Positions 9,396 to 20,600 of a stretch of DNA of 64,000 bases are shown piece after piece (the stretch's first letter is position 1; the number at the start of each line of letters is the position of its first letter). The position numbers and the translations under genes were made by a program. The DNA is taken from positions 2,232,001-2,296,000 of the forward strand of contig CM057059.1 in the NCBI GenBank assembly GCA_029945375.1, given 5' to 3'. The notes beneath the pieces are model-generated. The model was given only the letters and a program-made list of their open reading frames with translations, was not told the DNA's origin and made no database searches. The DNA comes from Agaricus subrufescens. Lineage: Eukaryota > Basidiomycota > Agaricomycetes > Agaricales > Agaricaceae.

Positions 9396-12195
9396 ATGTC
9401 CTGGTCCCCCGCCCTCAGTCTAGCCGAGAGTCAGTCCGTTTCCTCTCCCCCCTCCTGCCCGCCGCTCACCCCTTCCAGCCGACGCCATCCTCTGTGCCCC
9501 TGGCAACATCCACGAGACCGAACTCTCCCTCGTCGACGGCAGACTCTACCGCGTGTACAAAAACCTCTGGCCCTCGTGCAGGAACTTCTGGTTGTCGGCC
9601 GTCAGCCAATACGCAGATCAAACTTACATTGTCTACGAGGATCAGCGCCTCACATACCGCCAAGTACATGAACGTGCGATCAAAGTAGCAACTTTGTTCC
9701 GCAGAGTTTACGGGTTACGCAAAGGCAAGCCAATCCGCTCTACTAAGCTCGTACTCGTAAATTAACGCACTTGATAGGAGATAGGGTTGGCATATGCTCG
9801 CGCAACTATCCCGACTACCTCGTCATTTTCTGGGCATGTCGTGCGTCCTTATATGCGCTCTCCACCATCTCTCCAGCTAACCCTGCATGTGCCAGATCTG
9901 ATTGGAGCCGTAACCGTGCTAGCTAACGCGTTTGTACCAGTCTTCCCGTTCTCTTCTGGTCTCTTTAATGCTTCTTGTCTAGATGGCTGCCTCTACGACC
10001 ATTAAAACACTGCTTAACTCACACGGGATGCAAGGTTATCATCGCTGATCCCGAACGAGCGAACATCCTAGAGTCAATGACATCCCAAATCCAAGCAGAG
10101 GTGGGAACAGTCGCATTCCTCGTCCTCGCCGAGGATGGCCGTCCCCGGAAAAACATGAAGTCGTTCAATCAGGCCGTCGACTCTTTTACAGGAGCAGTGG
10201 ACGTGCGGGATCTGTTATCTGAAAAAATAGAGCCTGAGGATAATGCGACAATCATATTCACGTCAGGTACGTATCATTGCTGTCTCTTGTTCCGATCCTA
10301 TACTCAGAATACTTCTACAACAGGAACGACCGGGTTACCAAAAGGTGTCTTGAGCACACAAAGACAATTTCTGAGCAACGTCCTCAATGTAGGCCGAGTC
10401 CTCAAACTAGATGTATCCCGCTCATCTTTGTTTCAGGTTCTTGTCGGTGGATTCAGAGCTGCTCTGCGAAAGGGTTTACCTCTGCCCAGCGTTCAACGAC
10501 CAGGACCACAGGCAGGCTCCCTTGTGGCTGTTCCTCTATTTCACGTAACAGGCTCGACCAGTTATTCGGTTCGTACTATGTGTCTCGACCCGGGTGTCTT
10601 CTTCTGACTCAGCCGCCGCGTCGCTAGATGATGGCTACGCTGACCGGCATGAAAATTATACTTTCTAGAAAATGGGAACCTGAAGAAGGTAAGAGAGTCG
10701 TAATCATATGCGCTTGTAATCGTTCCTGACTGACTGTCCCATTCACCAGCGGCGAGGTACGGGGCACGACTCTGAGCCAAATGAACCCTTTTATAACTTT
10801 CTTCTAGATTAATCCGGGAGGAGAACGTCGGCGTCGCGGGAGGGTAGGTTCCACAGTACTTTTGACCCTTCAAACCGCTCATTTCTTGTCACTAGAGTGC
10901 CGTCGATGGTGGCTGACTTAATCGACAGTTCGCTCGCTGGTCACTCTCTTGAGGGTTTGCTGTTTGGTGGCTCACCCACGCCAGATTCACTCGTTGGGCG
11001 GGCCCGGAAAGCCTTTCCAAAAGCTACAATGTATGTTATACCATGCACAATCTTATTCAATTTTTACTCATTTTCAATTTTTCTAGGACACAGGCATACG
11101 GTCTTACAGAGACAAATTCGATAGCCGTTTCAGTGAGTTTCTTGAGTTGCATGGTCTCGATACCGGTGATACTGATTAATATCTAGATAGCGGGAGACGA
11201 CTACTTTGTAAGACCTGCAAGCACGTAAGGTTAATTACCACTGGCAGCTAGGCTCGTTATTTATTGATTTGCAGGGGTTTGGCTTGTCCTATAAATGAGA
11301 TCAAAATAGTCGCTGGAGGCAAATGTCTACCTGCCAATACCGTCGGAGAAGTGTGGCTGTGAGTATTATTTTTTTTCTTCCTCTTTCTTTCTCACTCAAC
11401 CCATACAGACGCGGCCCGAATGTCATGAAAGGGTACTGGAATGATCCAGGTACTTTTTTTTTTATTTAGAAGATTTCTACGGCCGACATTCTACGTACAG
11501 AGGCTACCAACAGGGTTATAACCAAAGATGGCTGGTTAAGAAGTGGAGATATCGGTTATCTCGACGAGGAGGGCTTTCTCTACATTAAAGATAGGCGTAA
11601 GCTGTGATAAGGTCTCTCTGGCGGCTCAACTGATTTGATATCGTTATAGTGAAAGATGTCATCATCCGCGGCGGAGAGAACGTGGTAGGTCTCTTATTGC
11701 CACATGTGGTATCAGCAAAGAGCTGACTAAATCCACGAATGTAGGACTCGGTGTCAGTGGAAAATGCCTTATATGCTGATCCTCGGATTCTGGAGGCCGC
11801 GGCAGTGGGCGTCCCTGATGAACGTTTAGGGGAGCTAGTGGCTGCCGTTGTGTCCGTGAAGCCTGCCTACCAAGGACACGTTACAGAGGCTGCACTGATT
11901 GACATCGCACGCAAAAGGTGAGCTGCCTAATGAACGATGCTCAAGTTTTGGATACTCATTTACTATCATTAGCCTTCCTAGATTCGCTGTACCAGTCATG
12001 ATTGTGGTATTACATGAGCCATTTGGTTAGTAAGCCGAGATGGACGAAATGACATTATACTGACGTGATAAATTGATTTTAGAACACACACCATCAGGAA
12101 AAATTATGAAGCCTGAGCTACGGAAAGTCGCTCGTCGGCATTGGGAGGAGCGTCGTCGAAATGGGACCGGGCGGGAACCTCTGGCCAACTTATAA
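9396..12195 (+). CDS. AMP-forming acyl-CoA synthetase-like ligase (ANL superfamily)
   Basis: Activates a carboxylic acid as an acyl-adenylate and transfers it to CoA; the substrate cannot be read from sequence, with medium/long-chain fatty acid or aromatic acid both possible. Exon 1 is short: [11 protein letters not shown], then a 49-nt intron, then [19 protein letters not shown]. Hallmarks after splicing: the P-loop-like [41 protein letters not shown]; the hinge region [21 protein letters not shown] with [10 protein letters not shown]; and the C-terminal lysine in [13 protein letters not shown]. About a dozen introns; 9725-9777 uses a GC donor. The protein ends in -ANL, a tripeptide also found as a weak peroxisomal signal in human catalase, so peroxisomal location is possible but unproven. 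Full length for the family. Confidence 0.9.
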
Positions 12196-12524
12196 TACCA
12201 GTTCTTATTCTTTTTCATGTCTTTCAAGTCATACATACGCACCGTAGGATATTTATTCTTCACCTTTGGCATCTAGGGTATAACGTGTAGTACTATCGGA
12301 TACATCCAAAGTCGAGATCTCATGCAAATAAATTATAACCCATGAGATTGATCTCATAAACTGTAACAATGCAGGTTCTTCATAATTAAGCGAAATGCGC
12401 CACGAGAGTGAGTTGTATTACGACATTCTATCATCTAGTTAAATGAATACGATAGAGATGGCATTATTCTAGAGCAGGGATTGACACAGTCAATTCTACT
12501 ATGCATGGTTCCTTTAAGCTATCA
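12196..12524. other. Convergent intergenic gap
   Basis: The stop codons of the ligase (+) and carrier (-) face each other across 329 bp of AT-rich sequence. I see nothing in it beyond likely 3' untranslated regions. Confidence 0.6.
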
Positions 12525-13900
12525 CTATAGAGCCTGTTTCAGCCCATCATATACGACGAAAATGAGGCTGCTGCTGAGGATACTCCTGACAACTGTCATA
12601 CCACAACCGGCATAGAGTCCGCTTAGGCCGCGGGCGTGATACATGCTGAAAGCCGTTCGCCAGAATGTGGTTGGGCGCACAGCCTGACGTGTTCTCAAGT
12701 GGGGCCTTAGTTCCTCCTCGGTCTGGATTGCACTCTTCACAGTGTCGGCTGGGTATATAGATAAAGTACCAACACCTCCCGCTACAGCGCCAGAGACGGC
12801 AGATTCCCAAAGTGAGATGTCGATACTAGACTCCGTGAGATCAGGGTTTGATTTATTATTATAGTTAATAGTGGTATTGTGATTTTGTTGTCTCCTGGTT
12901 CGCAGGGCATCTGCTACGATTTCTTTGACCATGAACCAGACGGCGGTCCCACCCGTTTCGCGGAAGAGAGTGCCTGTTTGACCCAGCCAGAATCCTTTCA
13001 GCCCGTTTTCTCGTAAAATGCTTTGGATTATGGAGAGAGCGCCGGGAGGCTTCACGAGAGATGAGTTTGTGCGGACATTGGGGGGGAATGAGATACGAGG
13101 AGGCGAGGAGATGAAAGGATTATTTGTTGTTGTCAGTCTTGATTTGGCGGATGTGCCCGCTATTAAGGAGGGGAGGGGGGTAGAGGAGAAGAAAGATTCG
13201 GTGATCGAGGAGCGTAAAATGGAAGGTTTGAGGCTGGGGCGTGCTTCCTTGGGATGTAGGTTCATCATTTGAATCTGCATTCTACACTTTACGAGCTCGA
13301 TCGGTGTTCTGGTGTAATCACAAGTTCCTCATTTGTTCGTCCGAGAATGAGAGGAGGACCCACAATATGAAACTCGAGAGAAATCCTGCGCCGGTTGCTG
13401 CAAGGCCAATTTCAGGGATTGTAAGTTGTGTTTTTTGTGATGGATCTTCATAATTTATATTCCGAATGAGATTCTGAAGTGAAGAATACGCCAGAAAGAG
13501 TCCAGCTGTATCTGCCATGGCGCCAACGAGAGGCATTGATAAGCCCTGGATATATTTCATTTACATTTCGAGAATGATAGTCGAAATGAAGTGAGCGTAC
13601 CCGATAGAGGCCTCGGAAGCCTTCCTCTGTCCATGTTCGATGCAAGCAGTGTAATGGCCCGTTGTAAGCGAATCCAGATCCTTTGTTGGCGAGGGACAAA
13701 ACTTGGGCTTGTAGCCTCACTTTAGCCAAGTCGAAGGGGAATTCGAATACCTCAGCCACCATGCCTGCTGTCTGATTAACGTGTTAATGGAAGAAAAAAA
13801 AAATAGGAAGTGGACAACGCACGCTTCCAATTACTATTTCTTTGCAAGCATCTGCGAGCCAGACATTGCGACCTTCATCGCTTGGGGTATAATCTTTCAT
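12525..13900 (-). CDS. Mitochondrial carrier, ornithine (Ort1/Arg-13) type
   Basis: Inner-membrane antiporter of the SLC25 family. Exon 1 reads MKDYTPSDEGRNVWLADACK and EIVIGSTAGMVAEVFEFPF across an in-phase intron. All three carrier signatures are visible: FPFDLAKVRLQAQ, TPIELVKCRMQIQ (made by splicing across GTGGGT...CACCAG) and YPADTVKSAIQTE, with matching GLYRG/GFWLG/GLYAG segments. The wording of the second signature and the N-terminus fit the fungal ornithine/arginine carriers that export ornithine for arginine synthesis; this substrate is inference. A long polar insert (PSLKPSILRSSI... to VRTNSS, about 60 residues) sits in the matrix loop after the second signature, and a Thr/Asn-rich stretch follows the fourth helix. 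Divergent from the Rrn5-like gene with 153 bp between starts. Confidence 0.85.
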
Positions 13901-13987
13901 GAATGGGCGAGGAAGAAGGAGAGTAATGTAGACATGGGTCTTGCGTTTCTGTCAGCGGCGGCGCGTACGCGAATTAGGGTGGCAGCG

Positions 13988-13995
13988 TCACGTGA
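13988..13995. promoter_or_regulatory. Palindromic E-box TCACGTGA in a divergent promoter
   Basis: TCACGTGA lies in the 153-bp gap between the carrier start (13900, -) and the Rrn5-like start (14054, +). The extended form GTCACGTGA recurs at two other promoters in this window. CACGTG is the known core site for bHLH factors such as fungal Cbf1; binding here is inference. Confidence 0.45.
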
Positions 13996-14053
13996 TGTGT
14001 CGGCACCCTTTGGACATTGATGCGGTGATGGCTACCAGTCCTCTCTGCTAATC

Positions 14054-15986
14054 ATGAACAATATTTCAAAAACCGAGGTCCATCCATATCTCGTTCTATT
14101 CAACGAACACGTGGAACACCTTCGGAGGCATCTTAGTGGTTTCTACGACCAATTGCCTTCAAACAACACTTTCATTGGGGGTGTCTTGTGGACTGCCGAG
14201 GAGAAGGACGCTTTTTTTCATGCTCTTAGTGTTCATTCTCGCTTTCGACCCGATCTCATCGCTGCATGCGTCGGAACGAAGAATGAAGTAGAGGTATTGG
14301 AGTATCTCTCTTTGTTGGCAGGTGGTTCAAAAAAGGCTGGCACTTCAGATGAATGCGGGCGGGCGGCCTTAGATTCTGCTCGCGAGGTCTCTGATGCTTG
14401 GATTGCTTGGGAGGAGGAGAACGCGGAAAGATTACGGTTTAACGAAGCAAACTGGACTAAAAAATCTCGTGTAGACGGAGGAGCCCGCCAGCAGCTTAGA
14501 GGCGAAGAGGAATCTATTGAACACAATCATCCTGACAAACAACCTCTGGGTGGGCTTGACCACCTCACTTATGCCCACCTTCACGTACTAGGCGAGCTTT
14601 TGCAAAATAATAACAATAATGAGCCAGACACCGAGATGGTAAACTCGTCCTCAATTGAGTCAGGCTGATATTAATGAATCTAGTGATTATGGAAACTTAC
14701 ATTTGTTTGTAATAGAAAGAACCATTCGAATGCAACCGAGATGGACCCTATCTCTTCAACGCAGCTCTCAAGACGAAGCGATTCGGCAACATTAACCAAT
14801 TCCACTACTATACTTCAAGGTTCTGACATTCCTGAAGAAGACACATCCGTTGATCTTCAGAATCTGTCTCCTCGATCGCGCCGCCGCTATCAAAAGCGTA
14901 TCCATATGCGTCGTAAACGGGCGGAGCTGAAAGGCAAACAAACAGAGTTGACTATGCACAAACTGAAGACTGGCCGGAAAAATGATACAGAGGAGGAAGC
15001 TCCGCCTGAGGCCTCATCTTCGACGATTACAGAGAATATACCAATAAAATCGAATACAAGGTCAACGTCTGAGGACGCTAATGATCAAACCTTGACAATG
15101 GATTTGGATAGAGATGAGGACGACAATCCATCATCACTGGACTCAATTTCACGTAGACGCCATTTGAAAGCTCGGTCGGACCTGTCCCTGCAGAATGTCT
15201 CCTTAGATTCAATTGTTGCTATGGACCTTGACGTCTTTAACTACTCAAAAATGGGGAAATTATTGAAGTACGTTGCCTCTCGTTGTCCAGGGCCAGGCAT
15301 ATTGACAGGTAGTCTGACAGGCACTTCATCGCTGGTTGTGACTCGGACTTGGTGGACGAAAATGTGTCTATAAACACGGAGACTTGTGTCTTGTTTCTTG
15401 AGATTCTGAAAGATTTTTTGGTACAAGTCATTTCACGGGTGATCACTTTGGAAGAGGCACACCAAAGACTTAGAGGTACGACAAAGGTGTGGCGGAAGAA
15501 TTCCGATAATGTGAGTTTTTTGCTCAACATTTATGTCTTAATGAACCTCTTGTATCTAAAACGTACAAGGGCACCATTAACTCTTCAGCTGTTCAATTCG
15601 CGCTGAAAAGTATGGGCATTGTTGAGGAGAATGTGCCCCAGTTTTTCGCAGGCTTGTTGGGGGAGGAATGTCATCCAGAGGCCTATAACCAGACTGGATA
15701 TGACGATAACGAACGACTCGTTAATCAACCCAACATTCTGAACCAACACCTTTTGCATCTGGATATATGTCCTCCTCACTACTACTGCGATCTTCCAGAG
15801 GAAATTGGCCAAAGCAATCATCTCGCCAAGGGCTTGGAGCAATTAATGGAAGATGTAGATGATGAAATGCTCATGCACGAGATGCAAGAAGAGAGTGTGT
15901 TGGAGAGGGAGGATGAAGCAGCTGATCATGAACATGAGACAGCATTATGGAGAAAAGTCCGTTTGCGGAAAAGAATAAAACGTTAA
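14054..15986 (+). CDS. Rrn5-like RNA polymerase I initiation factor (SANT domain)
   Basis: Resembles Rrn5 of the upstream activation factor that recruits Pol I to rDNA. The first exon carries a SANT/Myb-like segment (near residues 40-80): VLWTAEEKDAFFHALSVHSR, RPDLIAACVGTKNEVEVLEY. A 57-nt intron with a weak donor (14659-14715, GTCAGG...AATAG) joins it in phase to a Ser/Thr-rich stretch with a basic segment SRRRYQKRIHMRRKR. The last third (LDENVSINTETCVLFLEILK, LVQVISRVITLEEAHQRL, INSSAVQFALKSMGI) has the spacing of a histone-fold-like helix set, followed by an acidic end and a basic tail RLRKRIKR. The Rrn5 call rests on the SANT segment and overall shape; the histone-fold reading is my inference. 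If the weak donor is wrong these are two genes. Convergent with the oxidoreductase, 53 bp apart. Confidence 0.7.
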
Positions 15987-16039
15987 ATTCACCAAATTAG
16001 TTACACGGCGATACAGGCCAATATGGATGACTTGATAAT

Positions 16040-17423
16040 TCATAGCCTTGCCTTCTCTTTCCTCGGTTCTTCTCTTATTCGTATTACCGCCTTCCCCCAA
16101 GTTTCTCGGCGCTCAAGGCATTTGAGCCCTTCGGTCAGGGTTTCAAGGGTAAATACCTGGTCGTATGTAACTGGAATTGTCTTGCCAGAAGCAAAGAGGC
16201 TGGCATAGAGTCGATCAGGTTCTGTCTGACAGATACTGGGGGCAACTTACTCAAAGATTTCCCGCCACACGACAGAAATGCGCTCGGGATCATTGACTAA
16301 GTTGACTCTGTGTCAGATAAAACTGGGGCGGAATATGGGAGACTCACTCTTATACGCTCCCCAGTGTAATCCAACAACCGAAATATTTTTCAGTAGAATA
16401 ATGTTTGATGGGAGCTGTTCAATAGCACCACCAGCAAAGCCGATGACGAGAGCACGCCCTCCCCAGGCAATACACTTGAATGAGTCTATAATCATTTCAG
16501 AATTACGGCTAGGATCTGGTCGCCAAACATCATACATACCCTTAACGAGTCCAACAGGATCATAAATGATATCAACGCCTTTCTTATTCGTTATTTCCAA
16601 GACAGTTTTCTGCCATCCAGGCTTTGAGTAATTGACAAGATAATCTGCACCGCCGTAACGTTTAGCAATCTCTAATTTGCGGTCAGAACCCGCGGCAGCA
16701 ATCACGCGAGCGCCCAGAGCTGGAGAGGCAGTCAGCTTGATGGTAGGTAACAAGACTTAGATACGCACCTTTAGCTATTTGCACAGCAGCAATACCTACT
16801 CCACCAGCAGCAGCGGTTACGAGTACCCAATCCCCTTGAAGGTACTTAAGTGACTTTCTTTAGCATCGTTACAGAGAAAGCTCTCGTACCAGCTTTGAGC
16901 CCTGCTCGGCCAACGAGCGCCTCATAACTGGTTGGCCATGTGACAGAGAGACCTATGAGATATCAAACTTCAGAACCCAACCGAAAGTCACCGTTCAACG
17001 TTCAACTCTTACCAGCACCCTGATCAAACGTCACATTATCTGGTAGAGGAAGGACCTCGGTCCAAGGGACTGCAATCCTTTCCGCGAAAGATCCTAAACC
17101 TGCGCCAAAGACGCGAGTTCCAGGCCTATACGAACACCCCTCAGGGATAGGAGAGTTCGGAGCAATTACACCCGAGAACTCAGAGCCAAGTATAAACGGC
17201 AATGGAGGTTTATGTTGGTGTTTGCCTTGAGATTGTAGAATCTAGCTATTGTTGACTTCAGCACGCCGGCACTATTGATAGAGCTACTAACATCAAAGAA
17301 GTTGAGGCCAGCACTGTAAACGTCTATAAGGACTTGATTTTTTCCGGCTTTTGGCTCTGGTACATTAGAAGACAAGGTGATCGCGGAAGGGTGGGCAAGT
17401 TCACGGACGACAAAAGCCTTCAT
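16040..17423 (-). CDS. NADPH:quinone oxidoreductase (zeta-crystallin-like MDR)
   Basis: Medium-chain dehydrogenase/reductase without the zinc sites, expected to reduce quinones or enals with NADPH. Start MKAFVVRELAHPSAITLSSN at 17423; a longer frame upstream has no ATG. Domains: GroES-like N-terminal half (GKNQVLIDVYSAGLNFFDV; PFILGSEFSGVIA), then the Rossmann half with GDWVLVTAAAGGVGIAAVQI, the glycine motif A-A-G-G-V-G, AAGSDRKLEIAKRYGGADYL, GVDIIYDPVG and GGRALVIGFAGGAIEQLP, NISVVGLHWGAYK. The C-terminus ends WGKAVIRIREEPRKEKARL. About seven short introns. Lies 219 bp downstream of the Tom1 stop on the same strand. Confidence 0.88.
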
Positions 17424-17642
17424 GGCAGTATTGAACAAGTGAATAGTACGCCAAGTCGCATTCAACTTCGTACCGGCAAAAGATAAGCCGGTACCGGTGA
17501 TTGTAATGAGACCATGTTTTCAGTAAAATATAAAAAATGTAAAATTGTTGCTTAGAGTTCGTTAAAATTGTACAAATGTATGCGTGATCTAATTAAGCGA
17601 CTAGAAAGATGTGAAAAAAGTAGCACCGATGCAACATGTCAA

Positions 17643-20600
17643 TCAGCTAAATGCAAACCCTTCGCCTCCCTCATTAATCGCAAGCAGCAATTGTTGTCGG
17701 AGCATTTCGTATGAGGAATATTGCGGGAGGTCAATTTGATTGAAGCCTTCGGGGAACACATGAGTCTTTACAGAAGGTCGCGGAGAAACCACTTACAAGT
17801 ATGCGCCTGAGGTAGTCGGTCAGATTCACCATACGCGCGGTGGATTGAGAATCTTTGAACCCCTTGAACCCCTTGAAGGTCGACGAAGCCATTGAGAGGT
17901 ACACGAGACGTGCCGGTGGCAAAACTTAGGACTTTGGCTCTTTCTTCTCGATTGAAGGACTTCAAAGCCCTCCACCACCAGACAATGTTCGGATCAGAGC
18001 TTGAATAGCCGTTGTACTCTGTTGCCGCCCTCCACTCATCGACATCAATGTCGGGGGTGCCGGAAATTAGCAGTTCAAGCTCCTGTTCATTGAACTAGAA
18101 CAGTGTCAGGCGAGAACAATGCCAAGGTAAAGATGTTCTTACAATAGCGATCAGCTCTTTGGGTATAATCTCGTAGAAGCCGTTTAATAGGTTTTCAATC
18201 TGTTCCTTGATGGAGGAATAGAGGCGATATTGTGCTGAAAGCTGGACGAACTCGCGCTTGTTATCCTGAGTGACCGGGGTTGCTTCACCGTTGTCTTTCA
18301 ACGGCACTATGCGATTCACGCCGAACTAAAAAAAAGAATTAATTTACTTGAGTGAGTTCCGTGTAATATCATACCTCATCTGCCTCAACGCTGAAGTTCA
18401 GCTCCAGTACTCCAGGATCGTTTTCCAGAATCCAACACAGAGAGTTGTAGTACTCGGGGTCCACCCATTCTACATCCCTATAGTCCACAGGTTTGCCAAG
18501 GATCTGACGGTACAAACTCTTTGCAAAATATGCATCCAAAAGCCGACCATCGTATATCGCCTTCCCGATGACACGCCCAACAAATTTGAAGAAAGATAAA
18601 TGTTCGGGGTTCACCCACGAGTTTTTGTTCGGTTGGTATGTCAACTTGTCAGCAGCACAAGGCTGGAAAAGGGCATTATTCGGGTCGAACATTTGTCGGG
18701 CCAAGATTTGGAACCATTCACGCGTAACGCCACCTGCGTCGACCCCTTCTTCATCGTAGAACCGGACACTGAGTTTGCCGTATTTGATTTGATCTCCTGA
18801 TTTACGTTGCAGGTATTGGAAACTATCCTCGAATACTCGTGCTCTGCGGACGTTCAATTGTAGCGTACCGTAGTGCTCCCTCGAAGAAGGTCTGCGGTGA
18901 AGTTGTTGGTTGAAGTAATTGCGTTTATTATCGAAGTCCAGCACACGTGGATTGCTAACCAAAAGTGCAAACGATCCACTCATCAGGGATGGGTTGTTGC
19001 GAACCATGACGTTCAACACTTTCCGGTGTGCATCTGTGAACGTGATGAATAGGTCTTCGATTGACTCGCGAGGCGTCGTAGGCGTTCTAGGTGAAACTGA
19101 ACCACGCAACGCGCGAGGAATGGCGTTCAACGACTTCAAATTTGCATACTTGCAGACGACCATTAGTGCTTCGATTAACGGCAGGAGGACGATAGCGATG
19201 TGTTCCGTTTCGGGCCTTTCCTCTATGATAGATAGACAATCTCCCAGGCGTCGCCACAAAGGTGTGAAGCGGAATGACTCATATATAGCCTGTACTCTGT
19301 CAACATCCGCTTCGTTTCTGGATAAGGAAGGTGTCTTCGAGCTGTACATATAATCAATAGTCTTGAGCACTCGGAGGAGTTTGGCTTGCAATGATGAGGC
19401 GGGAGAGAATTTGGCGGCAACAGCATTCAATTCTTCTTGGGGCCCTTGTAACGCGACGACCAACTCATCCAAATCAGTGTGCAGAACGCGTCCAAATTCC
19501 TCTGTCTTCGAGCGAAGTTCTTGAGCAATAACTTCACGCGCGTCAGGGATATAGGACAAGTGTTGGATGAGTGCGAGACTTTGTTGGAATGTGCGCCCGG
19601 AGCATTCACCGACCGTTAGAATGTTTACAATGAGTCGAAGAACAGAGTGAGGAATTTGAGGAGGGTTAGCAAGGAGTATTCTTTCTTCTATTGCTTCAAG
19701 GGAAGTCTTTTTCTCCTTGTCCGTTAGAGCTGCAGCTAGATCGGGAGGTATGCCTGTAGCTATGACGTATCAGCGATAAAAAGGACATTGATCGCGAGGT
19801 CCACTCACCAGTTGTAGTAACAGTATTTCCTTGACTATCCCCTTGTACGACGGGTAATTGTGGAGGAGGATCTTGCGGTTGAGGGGCTGGCTCTATCGGT
19901 AACTTGGATTTATCATCTTCTTGAGACTTCAAGCTTGCCAATGGCCTAGTCACGGTCGCAAGTAAACCCACGAGTGATTCCATGATAGCTGGGGTTCTTA
20001 TGAGGGGCTGGCGGTCTAAAAGGCTCAAGAGCAGCACAATGGGATAATGTGTCTGTGGTATCTGCTTTTCCTTTCCCTTTCCCTTCCTGCTGGACGACTT
20101 GCGTAGGCCGGCGGGAAGTTCATGTTCGGTCAAGAAGAACAGAGATGCCAGTTCATTTGCACTGACGATGTATGTCAGACTTTCGAGGCAGCGCTGAACC
20201 ACAAGATCCGGGACGGCATCAATACGAGCACTGGCTGACGTCAACGCAGTGAGATAATCTGATGTAGCTTTTTGTTTTCCAACAGATTTTGGGGTTTGGG
20301 GTTTTGAGGTGTTGCGTACGGTGAGTTGAGAGAAACTTTTATCAACAGCAGCCAAGTCTCCAGGACCATCTTGCAATATACTTAATAGCACGTTGAACAA
20401 TTCTGCGCGGGTCTTCGTGTTTTCGCAGATGTTGACAAGTACTTTGAAAAGAAGGCTCTTCTTTGATACTTGAGGGAAGAACAGCAAACGGACAAGCGCT
20501 GCGATCCCTGACTTGTCAAGAAGTTGGATTGCATCGTGGTCAACTGTGAATTTACGAGGCGGAAGAGCAGAAGCCCCGGAAACACGAGGAAGGTTCCGTT

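Noticed and set aside
17424..17465. Longer N-terminus for the quinone oxidoreductase
   Set aside because: The frame is open to 17465 but begins with TTG, with no ATG; MKAFVVRE at 17423 is the normal family start.
17855..17877. Tandem TTGAACCCC units in the Tom1 HECT domain
   Set aside because: They encode QGVQGVQRF, the same length as the normal family segment DLQGxxGxxRF, so no insertion is needed to explain them.
18919..19353. 144-codon plus-strand frame
   Set aside because: It lies antisense to conserved Tom1 coding sequence near the HECT domain and has no splice or family support.
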